A DNA stretch of 64,000 bases from Setoptus koraiensis (GCA_048013815.1 CM106585.1:23932001-23996000); one strand, 5' to 3'; counted from the stretch's first letter, positions 24,367 through 35,782 are shown. Made by a program: numbers and translations. Notes: generated by a model not told the origin, from the sequence alone.

Positions 24367-24490
24367 GCGTTCGTTCCTTAACACTACCAGCGACCGATCA
24401 ACCAAACCAAATGCTATATAGTGATGGGGGGAGATCTCACTGGGCAGTAGATTGATCACCCCCATTGCTAGGTTAAAAAAATTCGATTTT
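24365..24490 (-). repeat. Dispersed repeat, copy B
   Basis: The reverse complement aligns with 31581-31713. Shared blocks are ATCAATCT, GTGAGATCTCC, CCATCACTAT, TAGCAT and CTGGTAGTGTT, then GGAACGA and CGCTC. I judge identity at roughly three quarters by eye. It lies 140-265 bp upstream of the FKBP start codon. The CTGGTAGTGTTG-like end resembles hAT-type transposon termini, but no transposase or matching inverted end is visible. Confidence 0.65.
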
Positions 24491-24630
24491 GGCGCACACA
24501 CACAAGTGAAAACATTGAAAACGTGATCATTTTTTGCATTTGCACTTATTCGCATTTGGACTCATTCGCATTTGGATGACTTTAACTTTGCCATTATTGT
24601 TTCATATAACATTCAACTTATTGTGAAAGG

Positions 24631-25530
24631 ATGGAAAAGAAAATTATTAAAGAGGGATCAGGTGAGGCCGATGCCTGTCCGGCCATTGGGCACGAGGTCA
24701 CTGTACATTATGTGGGCAAATTTCTCGATGGCAAGGAATTCGATTCCTCTCGGTCTAGGGGAACCCCATTTAGTTTTACACTAGGCGAAGGCTCTGTTAT
24801 CCAGGGATGGGAAATCGCCGTCAAGCAGATGCGTCGAGGCGAAATCGCCGAATTCACCATGCCGCCGGAGCTGGCCTACGGCGAGCGTGGAATGCCACCA
24901 ACAATACCGCCAAATTCTACGCTCATGTTTGAAATTGAACTGTTAGACTTTGTGCAAAACGACTCAAATAAATCTATCCATCGTATGTCATCCAAGGAAA
25001 GGATAGAGAAATGTGAAGAGACTAAATCTAAGGGGGCTGAGCTGTTCAAGAATGGCCAATATGAATTAGCTATCAAGGAATATCGTCACATATTGAAATT
25101 GTCGGAGATATCCGAATTGAGGGAGGAAGGCGACTTAGTTGAATTGAACAGTCCCGAGGCCGAAGAGAAGGCAGGTGATTCGGAGAGCGTTAAAAACGAA
25201 CGCAAATGTTTGAGACAAATGAAATTAGCTGGCCACCTCAATCTTGCTTTGTGCTATTTGAAGCTCAATAACACAAAAGAGTGCATTCAGAATTGTAACG
25301 ATGCTCTCAAATTGGACCCTGTCAATGTCAAGGCATTGTTTCGTAAGGGCCAGGCGTTTTCGTCTATCAACGAACACGAGAAAGCATTGAAGCACTTCGA
25401 GAAAGTATTAGAGGTGGATGCCAACAACGTGGAGGCCAGGGCTCAAATTAGTGCTTGTAACAACGCACTTAAATCCTACTACGAAAAACAAAAAAATATT
25501 TACAAGAATCTATTCCAAGCCAAGAAGTGA
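24631..25530 (+). CDS. FKBP-type peptidyl-prolyl isomerase with TPR domain (FKBP4/5-like)
   Basis: A single exon of 299 residues. Residues 1-108 form one FKBP domain, with all the usual active-site and FK506-pocket positions visible: Y27, F37, D38, F47, V56, I57, W60, Y83 and F100. It should therefore be catalytically competent. After a linker, three tetratricopeptide repeats fill about 125-290 (ETKSKGAELFKNGQYELAIK, LNLALCYLKLNNTKECIQNC, ALFRKGQAFSSINEHEKALK). TPR repeats of this class bind the C-terminal MEEVD of Hsp90. FKBP51/52 and fly FKBP59 have two FKBP domains before the TPRs; this protein has one and lacks the C-terminal calmodulin-binding extension. An in-frame stop at 24607 fixes the ATG at 24631. 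An AATAAA follows at 25563. Confidence 0.93.
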   Translation: MEKKIIKEGSGEADACPAIGHEVTVHYVGKFLDGKEFDSSRSRGTPFSFTLGEGSVIQGWEIAVKQMRRGEIAEFTMPPELAYGERGMPPTIPPNSTLMFEIELLDFVQNDSNKSIHRMSSKERIEKCEETKSKGAELFKNGQYELAIKEYRHILKLSEISELREEGDLVELNSPEAEEKAGDSESVKNERKCLRQMKLAGHLNLALCYLKLNNTKECIQNCNDALKLDPVNVKALFRKGQAFSSINEHEKALKHFEKVLEVDANNVEARAQISACNNALKSYYEKQKNIYKNLFQAKK

Positions 25531-26702
25531 TCTCGCCAGTCTAACAACCCACAAATAGAAAAAATAAATAGTTGCTTTTTTACTATTGCTGTCGTTTTGA
25601 CATGAAATGAATCGAAGAAAGCCCAAGATTTCCTCTAACATAGCCTTTGCTTTTGGAGCATTCGTTGCAGATATGCCCAGAGTTGAGCAATTCTTCCCCC
25701 GGAAGTGTTTAGCGTGAACTCTCCTTTGAGTTTCACTTTCACTTGCCGGACCTTTGCTTCTGCTGGTGTGACAAAACTTTTATGAGTGCTGCAAATAAGT
25801 TCTCAAGAAAGTCGTCATATATGTAGCCCCAATTAGATTTTTATTGAAGGCTTTGCTCCATGCTCGAAGAGTAACTAGTGTTTCGGTGGAAACTCAATGG
25901 ATCAAGTCACTCTAAACCGTTACGACCGTTTCATGCCATTTTGGACGAAAGTGGATGAAACACTAAGAGTAACTGAATAGCCCCGTATTTTCCAAATAAG
26001 CCACTGAGCGGGATGAATCTTTCATTTTTTTTCTTCACCGATGCTTATTGTATTTTGCTCGATAGGAAGTGCATTGTTAATTGTACATCTATTCTTGACA
26101 TCGAACTCGCTGATTTTATAAAAAACTGTGATGTGTGTATTATGGTGATGCTGTTATAACAGTCAAATATAGATCAAAGGGGGACTGGTAGAATAAAAAA
26201 GAACATCTCATTCTATAGATTTGTAAATCTTGCATAAGTCCATCAAGCTGGTTATCGATTGTATGATCGTACTACTGATACACTCAAATGGAGCACTATT
26301 CTCAACACTTTAATATTGGATCGAAACATTTTGACTGATCTAGTCTGCAAATATGTCCTGAATAGTTGATTCTATTAGCTGTTTTCGAAGGCAGCCATCA
26401 TTCAGTGAAAGATCAAATGTTGTTTACCGATCGAAGAATATCCCAATATGAAGCAACGTCATTATAATTATTATTATATGACATTGTTAAGTCAACAAAA
26501 TAATTGTTGCACAATAGCTACCCAGTAGCCAAAATGTTGTATGACATATTGGAACCATAGTTCTATCCCAATTCTATTAGTTCAATATCTATATTCTGGG
26601 ACAACCTATACATATAATCTTCCATAGAATAAAATCCATTCTGCTGATAGATTACCAAATTCATGCTAGTCGCAATTAGATAAAAATATACTTTGAAGGA
26701 AG
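25531..26702. other. Intergenic
   Basis: Unique-looking AT-rich sequence with the FKBP poly(A) signal (25563-25568) at its left end. No coding exon or repeat was recognised. A TATA-like GATAAAAATATA lies about 20 nt before the next start codon. Confidence 0.6.
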
Positions 26703-27319
26703 ATGGAATTAGTGAAATTTATCTCTTTCCTTATTGTAGTTTCGATCACAATTATGTCGATTGGTATTACGCTTATCAGAGGAGACGAAGATCTGGCCGT
26801 ATTGAAACCGGACAAGTTTGGTTTTACCATTCCCAACCCATTCTCGGATAAGCCATTCTTGGAGACAAACGCCAGACCAGATGGAAGATATTTTCTTTTT
26901 CATATTCCGTAAGTTAATCCATTTAAATAAATGAGAGTTGGAAAACTTATAATGTTGTTTGAGAGTATTCATAATCGAGTTTGATACTAATTAGAAAATT
27001 ATTTGATCTTCCTTTCATAACATAATCTATTATTAGGGTTATATACAATTTCGAAGTACTTCATCGCAGAGGTGATTTATGGGACTCCAAGCAGTCAATA
27101 ACTTTTCTTGGGGGCCTCACAGATTTCTACAGAAATCGCAGGAAAAATGCAGACGATAAACTGTTTGGTCCTATCAGAGTAAGCATCCTGAACATATATT
27201 CTTCCCCTTATGACCACCCACTCCAACGAACAGTATCTAAATCGAATTTTCTCAATCCTCTTTTTTCATATTGCATTTACACGAATACCAATGTTTTTCC
27301 TTTTGTTGGGTCCAACTAG
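26703..27319 (+). CDS. Small secreted protein, paralogue of the 28138 gene; family unknown
   Basis: Exon 1 (26703-26908) encodes a hydrophobic leader LVKFISFLIVVSITIMSIGI, then DEDLAVLKPDKFGFTIPNP and DGRYFLFHIP. It ends at CC|GTAAGT. Exon 2 starts at 27037 after TATTAG and restores the frame, with IYNFEVLHRRGDLWDSKQSI, then GLTDFYRNRRKNADDKLFGP. Reading on through GTAAGC at 27179 gives VSILNIYSSPYDHPLQRTVS and a stop at 27317-27319, about 162 residues in total. Alternatively 27179 is a donor to an exon I could not find. The exon 2 segment aligns with the downstream gene: GR-x4-(I/V)P-x-IY, later RG, GL, and KLFGPIR-VS against KLTGPVQ-VS. The paralogue has its intron exactly where this gene reads straight through. 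Function unknown; probably exported. Confidence 0.6.
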
Positions 27320-27998
27320 TTTTCCATGATTGGTATGACACTATATGACAATCACCAGCCAGAAATATGACCGGATCTGACGAATAACAAAACAAACAAA
27401 ATAATTCTCGGTTCTCTCAGTTCGACATAACTTCGATTATCGTGAAGGAATGAATTCATGAGCGATGCATTTGTTGACATTCCAACATGTTTTACATATA
27501 GTATCAGAATAGAAACAAAGAATGGTTCAGCACTTATCTAGATAATTGCAACAGAAATGGGTAATTTAGATTTGTATCGATATAATTTAAAGGCAATAAA
27601 GTAGATCATCTTGCCATCATCCATGCACATTACTCACAACCTGTCAGCGCGCAAATTGTCATGATTTGACGTTCGATACTAGTTGCGAATGACGTTGGAT
27701 ACAAACAATGTGGAATATTTTATATCCATTAATCCCTGTACTGATCTTTCAATATATCATGAATATTTATTATGAGTCATGCCGTATAATTTATCTTTGT
27801 TTACCTACTTGATGAATAATTACTCGTTGACAATGGTCATACCAATCATATATATCACAGTCACCACATTGTTGACTGAATAAGAGGATCTTGATAAGAG
27901 CTCTATGGCCAACTCACATGCGACTAACGCATAAATTTATGCACCAATATTTCGATTTTGTCCGGTGACCTTTTCTGTAATTTTGCAGCAACAATAAC
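27320..27998. other. Intergenic between the two secreted-protein paralogues
   Basis: AT-rich, no gene recognised. A TTTTGCAG acceptor-like site near 27987 lies just before the TATA box of the next gene and could be an alternative end of the upstream gene. Confidence 0.5.
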
Positions 27999-28036
27999 TA
28001 TAAAAGTAACGAAACCATCTCAAAGAATCTACCAGT
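27999..28036 (+). promoter_or_regulatory. Core promoter: TATA box and initiator
   Basis: TATAAAAG at 27999-28006 is followed about 30 nt later by ACCAGTAG (CAGT at 28033-28036), an arthropod-type initiator. The ATG lies about 105 nt further on. This is the clearest TATA promoter in the window. Confidence 0.6.
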
Positions 28037-28137
28037 AGAAAGTTTCGATAGAATTCACAAAGATAACATCGATAAAGTTTTCAATAAAGTGATATCAAGT
28101 CTAACATTGCAACAAAATCGAACATATAATATTGACC

Positions 28138-29014
28138 ATGAAGCTTCTAATTTCATCAGTCTTGGTGGTATGCTTGTGGGCTTGCGTCCAAGCTCAGTCC
28201 GACATTAGTTCAGAGACCCCAAGCATTCCTTCGGTACCATCGGTACCAGAAATTCCCTCTCTAAACAATGTCCTACCAAGTGGAACCACGAATCCGCTAA
28301 GCAACATCAACACCAACCTGAACTCATTGACCAACGGACTATCCAATTCCATACCCAACAACCCATTGAATGGTCTTCAACAAGGGCTGTCCAACCCTCT
28401 GCCAAACAATCCACTAAACAATCTTCAACAAGGATTGTCGAATTCGCTACCAAACAATCCTCTGGGAGGGTTTCAAAATAACGTCATTCCTTCAAATGGA
28501 CAACAATCGGGAGGTTTTTTCAGTAATATCATGAACAGTATTACCAGGCCTCTGGTAGATATCGGACCTAGTAGAGTATCTGAACAGGGTAGACACATTG
28601 GTGTCAATGTACCATTTATCTACAGTTTAGATATGGATACCAGAGGAACACCAGGTCAGTCACGATTGACCTCAAACACAATGATGGGACTTGTAAGAGT
28701 TGATAGGGATAGAGTGAGAGGTCCAGATGGAAAATTGACAGGTCCCGTTCAGGTGAGTTTATAATTATTTATTGAGGAAGTTACTTCCAGGTCCATATTG
28801 AATCCAAATCACTAATTCATTTAACTAACAATCAATCCATGTAATTCAGGTATCGTTGATGGGACTACCCATTTACAACAATGGTCAAGCAGCACCAGCA
28901 TCAGGAACACCGGTTGCACCTAATGGTTTGAGCAATGTTGTACCAAGTGGACTAACTAATCAATTACCCAGTGCTAGCACTGCAGATTCAGCTATTTCAA
29001 CTGCTAGCAGTTGA
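28138..29014 (+). CDS. Secreted protein with NPL-rich 16-residue repeats; family unknown
   Basis: Exons are 28138-28752 and 28850-29014, with a 97-nt GT-AG intron between CAG|GTGAGT and TTCAG|GTATCG. They give 259 residues. Residues 1-18 are a clear signal peptide (KLLISSVLVVCLWACVQA). A Pro/Ser-rich stretch (IPSVPSVPEIPSLNNV) follows. Next come about three imperfect repeats of the form GLSN-(S/P)-(I/L)-PNNPL-(N/G)-x-(L/F)-Q, and then a conserved core, GRHIGVNVPFIYSLDMD to DGKLTGPVQVS, shared with the gene at 26703. The tail is Ser/Thr/Ala-rich. It could be a cuticle, silk-like, salivary or extracellular matrix component, but the sequence does not decide. The start at 28138 is preferred because the leader begins there. 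AATAAA at 29185-29190. Confidence 0.8.
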
Positions 29015-29944
29015 ATAGTTACATCATACCAAATATAAAAATGAATACCCAGAAGTAATATGGTTTTCTTTTCTTCACTTGTAATCGATATCGAAATGTT
29101 GTTATTGAAACAAAGGTCAAGCCCAGTCTTTTGCTTAGACAGGGGTCAGTATCAGTAAAAAGCTGTTAAATTCCCGAATCGAATAATAAAAACGAATTCA
29201 AAAAGAAATGATCACCATGAAAGATTCTTTTGCAGAGAAACTTATAGTTTGTTGTGTTCTATTTTTTCAGTCAGTTGAATCATTTAGTCGATCGATCAAA
29301 CGCACAGTTAGTGTTGAGTTGAGCGCGAACACTCTCTACCTATTCAGAATACATTGTGCAGAATGGCATATAAGTGTCAGCGCAATGAAGAAAGTTAATT
29401 ATATAGCGAAATTAATGCATCTAAATATTACAACAGATTATCACCTCATGGCTAGTAACATGTTTCCTCAATATAGTCGACAATGTTGTCTCGACATACG
29501 CTTGATAAGTGTCGCTCGCTTGTCACTGACAACTTGTGAATCAGTATCTTATTAATTTAAAGCCTGAATTTCTGAGAGGTGGATTTCGACAATTTTTGTG
29601 ACTTCTTACCGAAGACAAGGCCATAGAAAGTACAGAGCAACCAACAGCTCTCGCTTTCTAAAAGAATCCACCCTTCAAGTTGTTTGAGTCTGTTCTTCAC
29701 AGACAGGTTCATCGGCAGATTGAACGGGCTTGTAGCAGTTTATGCAAGCTCTATCCTGCCTGACGTACGTTGAGAGTGCAAAAGATTAAGATAAATATTA
29801 TTAGGTATAGCTCTATCCCTTGACGTGGTGTTATAAGATTAAAATCAATCAACAATCGCACAATTACACAAATACCGCCTCCGATTATCACTAACTATTG
29901 AATGGTATACAAGCTGGAAGAAAAAGATTTAATTTTCAAACACA
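29015..29944. other. Intergenic
   Basis: Contains the 3' UTR and poly(A) signal (29185-29190) of the secreted-protein gene. A 115-codon open frame at 29208-29555 has no recognisable motif and is not called. Confidence 0.6.
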
Positions 29945-31426
29945 ATGGATGGTAGAGAATTCGATATTATCGTTTACGGAGCCTCTGGTTTCACGGGTCA
30001 ATTTGTTGTGGAGGAGTTAGCTTACTGTACCAAGCAAGGCGATTTAAATTTAGATGATAATTTCAAATGGGCTATCGCGGGCAGAAATAGAAAGAAGTTG
30101 GAACAAGTACTAGAATGGACTGTGGAAAATAATATGGGTTGTGATGCAAGTATCATTGAAGCCGATTCCGACGATTACCAATCCATCTTGAGCATGTGTA
30201 AAAGAACTAAGCTTGTTATAAGTGTGATTGGACCGTACAGATTTTTTGGTAAGTAGACATGCTGACATATTGCTACTACACATGCATATATAGATGTTTC
30301 AATCAATAATATTCGTCTGTTGACTATATTCTCATCTATGCGAACAGGTGAAAATGTAGTGAAGGCTTGCGTCGAAGCTGGCACCAACTATGTTGACATA
30401 TCTGGCGAATTTCAATTCATTGAATTGATGCAATTAAAATATCATGAACAAGCCAAACAAAAGGAAATCTGCCTGGTATCCGCTTGCGGATGGGATTCAA
30501 TACCCACTGATCTGGGTGTCAGTTGGACAAAGAAAATTTGTAAAGTAGATTTGGCCGGTTGCGAGGTGGTGGTCGACGTCAAAATCAGCGGAGGAGTGGG
30601 AGCGAAAAAACTCAATTACGGAACATGGTGGTCGGCTATATATGCTGTGGGATGTTATGATGAATTATTACATATCAGGGAGAAACTTTACTCAGATATT
30701 TTGCCACCGCCTCCACCCGAGAGAAAACCATTAGGCAAGCTCCAGAAACGCAGCCTCATCCATTACAACGAAGAATCGCAAAAGATCTGTCTGCCGTTTA
30801 TTGGTCCCGATAAGACAGTTGTGAAACGGAGCCAACTCTACCGATGTCACACCAAGAACGAGAGACCAATCCATTGCGAGACATTCTTTGCTGTTGGCAG
30901 AAAATGCTCTAAGAACTACATTCCAGCTATATCTATGATCGCTGCAGTTGGCATTTTTACCTTGATCGCTAAATTCAGGTGCGGTCGCTATCTCCTTGAG
31001 AAATATCCAGGATTCTTTAGCTTTGGTGCAGTGTCTAGAGATGGTGTGCCCAGATCGGATCTGAAGAAAATCTCATTCACTCATACTATCAGTGGTTTTG
31101 GCTTTGATCGGTCACACAATGACCCAGAGAGATATTTGAACCAAGCACCATTGAAACGAATAGTGACAAAAATTTCCGGACCTGATCCAGGCTACACAGC
31201 AACATCGAGGTTCTTGGTGCACGCCGGCATAACGTTACTCAAAGATCGTTCAAAATTACCCGGTTTTGGTGTGCTAACTCCCGGTGCAGCATTCATCGAC
31301 ACAGATCTTATTAATAGACTAGAGAAGCGAGATATCAAATTCGAACTGAAGGAAGAATTTTATCGTTATGCATCTGGTGAGGACCCCTCAATCACAGTAG
31401 AGGAAGCGGAGCGAATGTCCAAATGA
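29945..31426 (+). CDS. SCCPDH: Saccharopine dehydrogenase-like oxidoreductase
   Basis: Exons are 29945-30248 and 30348-31426, with a 99-nt intron that splits the glycine codon in GPYRFFGENVVKACVEAG. The product is 460 residues (human 429). The N-terminal Rossmann fold shows YGASGFTGQFVVEEL (11-25), a dinucleotide-binding glycine motif. Further matches to SCCPDH are WAIAGRNRKKL, YVDISGEFQFIELMQLKYHE, ACGWDSIPTDLGV and the late blocks GPDPGYTATSRFLV and LTPGAAFIDTDLINRLEK. A hydrophobic segment near residue 310-330 (ISMIAAVGIFTLIAKF) corresponds to the membrane or lipid-droplet anchor of the family. The substrate of SCCPDH proteins is not established; they do not carry out lysine catabolism as AASS does. 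The start is the first ATG before the glycine motif. Confidence 0.93.
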
Positions 31427-32197
31427 AGCAAAAGCTGTATAAATGACTTACTAAATGTTACGATAATAATTCGTGTGTGATTTTCTTTGTTCATTTAACT
31501 ACTTCACCATGATCTCGATCTGGTAGGCATCGACTTCACAATGAAGTAATCACCTGGTTCCTCTAAGGAGCTGTTAGATTTTGGGTCGATTTTGAAAATA
31601 CTCTGCTACGGGGTGGTGGTGGGATATCAATCTCTCGCCCCGTGAGATCTCCTCCATCACTATCTAGCATCTGGCTGGTTGCTGGTAGTGTTGCGGAACG
31701 AGCGCTCGCTCCGAGCGAGATTTTTCGCTCCTAGTTCGCTGCGAAAATGACTTGTGACACCCATAAAGTTTGATGAAATTTTCACATCATATCAATCAGT
31801 GAAGACAAACGATTACTTGGTGTTAACAGTAAACTTTTCAGATAAAATGATCAATTTTCGTCTGGCTCGAAGCGAATATCCTAGCCGCAGCAATGCTGAT
31901 CCAGCTGCCAGCTGAGCTGGAGATCATTTCAAATCGAGCGCTTTTTTCCAATTGAAAATTGTGTTTTTGTTCGAGCATTTATATTTGTTTATTGTAGGCT
32001 CTTTAATCAATATCATTATCATTATTATATTATATTATATTATATATGTATTTGTAATATTATTATCATCACTACCATCATTATTTTATCACTACCATCA
32101 TTATTGTATCACTATCATTTAGATTATTATTTTTTATTATCAATTTTTAGCTCATCGAAGAAATTGAACAGAACAAACTGAACAGAATAGCTGCAAC
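31427..32197. other. Intergenic with dispersed repeat and AT-rich tandem sequence
   Basis: Holds dispersed-repeat copy A (31581-31713), a GAGCG-rich self-complementary stretch at 31696-31742, a TATAT run at 32025-32050, and two and a half copies of a 20-bp unit ACTACCATCATTATTTTATC at 32071-32120. It is the 5' region of the prominin gene. Confidence 0.7.
31581..31713 (+). repeat. Dispersed repeat, copy A
   Basis: Aligns with the reverse complement of 24365-24490 (shared blocks listed there). Beyond CTGGTAGTGTTGCGGAACG the sequence continues into GAGCGCTCGCTCCGAGCGAG, which folds on itself. The TAGTGTTGCGG start is reminiscent of hAT transposon ends. This is a guess from the terminus alone. 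Confidence 0.65.
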
Positions 32198-35100
32198 ATG
32201 CCAAAAGCCAAAAACGAAGATGCTAGCCATATCGGATATAATACAATATTAATTGCAGATAGCATTAAATCACAATCAAATGAAACTAAAACAGTCAACG
32301 CTATCACGGCTCATCACTTCGACAGAGCTCGGATCAAATACAAACTGCCATTGATAAGAGCTCGCAGAATGCCTATTATTTCAACTATCACAATCATCTT
32401 ATTTGCGCTCTTTATTCACAATGAGGCAGCCAATAAAACTGCAAATCAAATTTTCACGCAAAAATTGCCATCTAGATCTAGTTCGCCAATTATACAGCAA
32501 TTGAGACCATTGACGCAAACACATAACACTATTAATGGAATAATCTATTCGCGACCAACTGCCACACAACCTAGTTCACAAAGCCGTTCACATTTGTCCA
32601 TACAGGTACCTCAAACTACACCTCAATTAATCAATAGCTTGAGCCCTAAATCTAACACAAAAAGCTTACATGATTCCAGTAGTCATCCAATCAAATCTTT
32701 AGTCGAACCCTCTTTAATCAAACCAGTTCATTTCCGAAGTGTTAGCGTAGCCCCAATGCCATCAGCCAACACAAGGTGGTCGGCTAGTGACGCCGTCAAT
32801 TTTAGTGCTCATGGTATGACTCATTTATACCTTCTGACCGACATGGTATTAGATTTCTTACTCCAAGACGAGCTACCCCACGATTTAATCAATCAGACAT
32901 TGCTAGATGATCCCCTCCCTGTCTTGATAGATAATAGAGCTAGTCTAATGGCACATTTCCACAAGGTACTTCTTGCTATCTGTCTGTGTTTATGTGTGTC
33001 CATTAGCATACCATTATTTGGTTTTCTAATAGCTTGTTGTTGGTGTACCGGAGGAAGCTCAGATGTTCCCAAGAGCCGTTCTAGGACTTATGCAAATGCT
33101 ACTCGTGCCAAATATTTAGGTCATCATTCTCGCTCCCATGGGCGTGAATCAAATCCAAATGAGTGGCCATCTTCATCTGTTCCAGGTTCCTCTGGTGGAT
33201 CAAGGGGAGCTAGACATAGAAGTCATGAAAGAGGCTACCGCTCTTCTAGTGGAGACTATCAAAGGCGTACTTCAAGAAGCGGTGGACATCACCATCATCA
33301 TAGGTCTAGATCTGAACCAAACATCAAGTACGAGTCTGCGTGCCATCCATGTTTGAGAACAATTATATCTTCGAACATGTTTATCAATCTATTACTTATG
33401 GCATTCTTCGCAGTATGCGCATTCGTCACTAATGAGTATGTATACAGTGGTGTCAATCAATTACCACGCACCATGAATCAGACATTAGATGACCTTCAAG
33501 TGTATCTGAATAATACAGATTCTGAGGTGGACAATCTATTTAGAACCAACTATATCCAACTTGAGAAAGAAGTAGGTAATCGCTTAGACACCAGCGGAGC
33601 TATTATTCAACAGAAGCTTGCTCACATATCTGAAGCAACAGCCTTAACCAATCTGACAGATTTGGTCATCGAATTAAATGACACCAAGTTGAATCTCGAG
33701 CAATTAGACAAAGAGTTGAATACTCTTGAAAAACTTTTGGATTTGACGAAACAACATTTGAAGACATTCAAGGACATAATCAGTAGAAATTGCCCAGATC
33801 TCCAGCTATGTCCAGTGCTATACAACTCTTATCCCTCTCTGAGTGAATCATTCAAGATTTATCATTATTACGAGAAATTACCCAACCTGACAGCACTTAT
33901 AAGCAAAATATCTAATTTACTTGATAGTGACATAATTTCGCAAGTGAAGGCCGGTAGGCAAAGCCTTGATCGCATCGGAACGACAATTCAGAAAGAAGTG
34001 AATCAGACACTACCCGAAATCAAAGCACAATTGACCTTAGTAGGTAGACAACTTTCACAAACAGCTACAGAGATCAGTCATTCTATTAAATGGTCGGAAA
34101 GTTTTTTTAAACAAAGTCGAAACAAAACGAAAGACCTCTCCCAATATACTCAATACGAACTATACAGGAGATACATTTGTCTCGGAGGCGCGGCTGTTAT
34201 TCTTTTCATATTATTCTGCTACTCATTGGGATGGCTGTATGGTTCTTGTCGTCAACAACCAACTTACAGAACTTGGAAAACAAAAGTGAAAACTTCAGCA
34301 TCATCTTCATTCCCATTTTCCTGCGGCATAGTGACCGTTTTCTTACTGTTTCTGCCAATGATGCTCGCCGCTTTAGCTTTATTTATGGTTGGTTCTATAG
34401 GCGACAAGATTATTTGCCAAGTCATGCAGCATCCAGAAAGACAGGAATCTAAAGCTGTCATTGCAATGTTGCAAAATAAATTTTTTGGTAGCAACGTGTC
34501 GTTATGGGTATCGGATGACGTTCTTCCAAAATTCTATTCTCAGGATCACAAATTGTACAAACCCAATCTCGCCGATATACTCAGCCGTTGCCATCAGAAT
34601 CTTAGTTTATACAAAGTCCTCAAGCTTGACACCTACGAAAGAGTACAACTCAGCGAGGAGAATGGTCGTATAGTAACTGTTGGATTGGATAGGACACTGA
34701 ATCTGACCGCAACATCCGAGTTTAAGAAGTTGAGCAATCTCGATCCCAGGCTCAAAGCATTATTGAAGTTCACTGAGTCAGATAGCATGAGTATTTTGTC
34801 AAAGGTCAATTTACTACCAATTTCCGCGGAAGATTTACTTCGCAAGTCTAAAAGCTTATCTTTTGAAGAAGTAGAGTCTGCGTTCAATAAGCTTTCTGAC
34901 ACTGGTACACAGATCTCACCTATCAATTTTGATACGTTGTCCAAAGAGCTCAAGGAAGAATTTGATAAGAGTAACAAAGCGGAGCTGAATTTCGCCGGGC
35001 TCGCGGCTGAGTCAATACACAAAACTGTTATACCGAATATAACTGTTTCTCTGACTAATCTCAAGGATGGTATCCGACATTTAAAACTCCGCATGTTTCA

Positions 35101-35782
35101 TGGAAGATCAAACTTTAGTCTATTAATTGAAGATCTCATAGCCAAAGTGAGAAGTGCAGAGCTGCAGATCCGGAAAAACGGCAAACAATTGATAGTCGAT
35201 GCAGCATTAGAATATATGTAAGTAACAGTTTCGTTGAGCCGATAGTTCTACCATGTATACACTCAGCTCTAATGATTTGATTGATCTTATCTATCCCTTT
35301 CATATTATGATCCTCTGTGCAGTAATGAATTGAATGCGCTTCTCGATTTCTATGCAAAACACATGCACGATCAAGTGGAGGACGTTATAGGACAATGTGA
35401 ACCAGTAAGCCGAGCTCTCAATTATACAACATCAGCATTTTGTGATGATATTGTATTACCCTTCAATGGTTTTTGGTTCAGTATCATATCATCTCTATTA
35501 CTATTGCTGCCAGCAACATTTCTAGCCTATGCCTTGAGAAGTTTATACCAGAGAGCAAAGCGTAGCAGATCATATCATCACCATCATCCCAGGTCTAGCG
35601 ACTATGATGATGCCAGCTTCGATGACGATGGAGAAGAAGTTGCGTTGGCTTATCTGGATAGCCAACCTAAAGCATCAACCTCATCAATGCCGTCAGCACC
35701 AATAGTTGATGATGGTTGGTCACCAACTGGTCCCTCCACTCACTACGTGCACAACACTCGACCACCCCCTTACGTTTTGTAA
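32198..35782 (+). CDS. Prominin family pentaspan membrane glycoprotein
   Basis: Exons are 32198-35217 and 35323-35782 (105-nt intron, TAT AT|GTAAGT to GTGCAG|T AAT), giving 1159 residues if the first ATG is used. Prominins (CD133) mark membrane protrusions, bind cholesterol and shape photoreceptor and microvillar membranes. Five membrane helices are visible near residues 252-278, 388-412, 656-680, 708-735 and 1055-1078. Large extracellular loops between helices 2/3 and 4/5 carry several N-x-S/T sites and Cys pairs. The last helix follows the family block with GQCEPVSRAL and LPFNGFW. A His/Arg/Ser-rich cytosolic loop lies between helices 1 and 2. The protein is longer than vertebrate prominin. 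Met58 (32369) begins MPIISTITIILFALFIHNEA, a better signal peptide, so 32369 may be the true start. AATAAA at 35938-35943. Confidence 0.88.

Noticed and set aside
29208-29555. 115-codon frame after the secreted-protein gene
   Set aside because: No motif, no splice support and an AT-rich context.
31900-31940. GAGATCATTTC, similar to the bantam seed
   Set aside because: The rest of the mature sequence does not match and only a short local stem is present.
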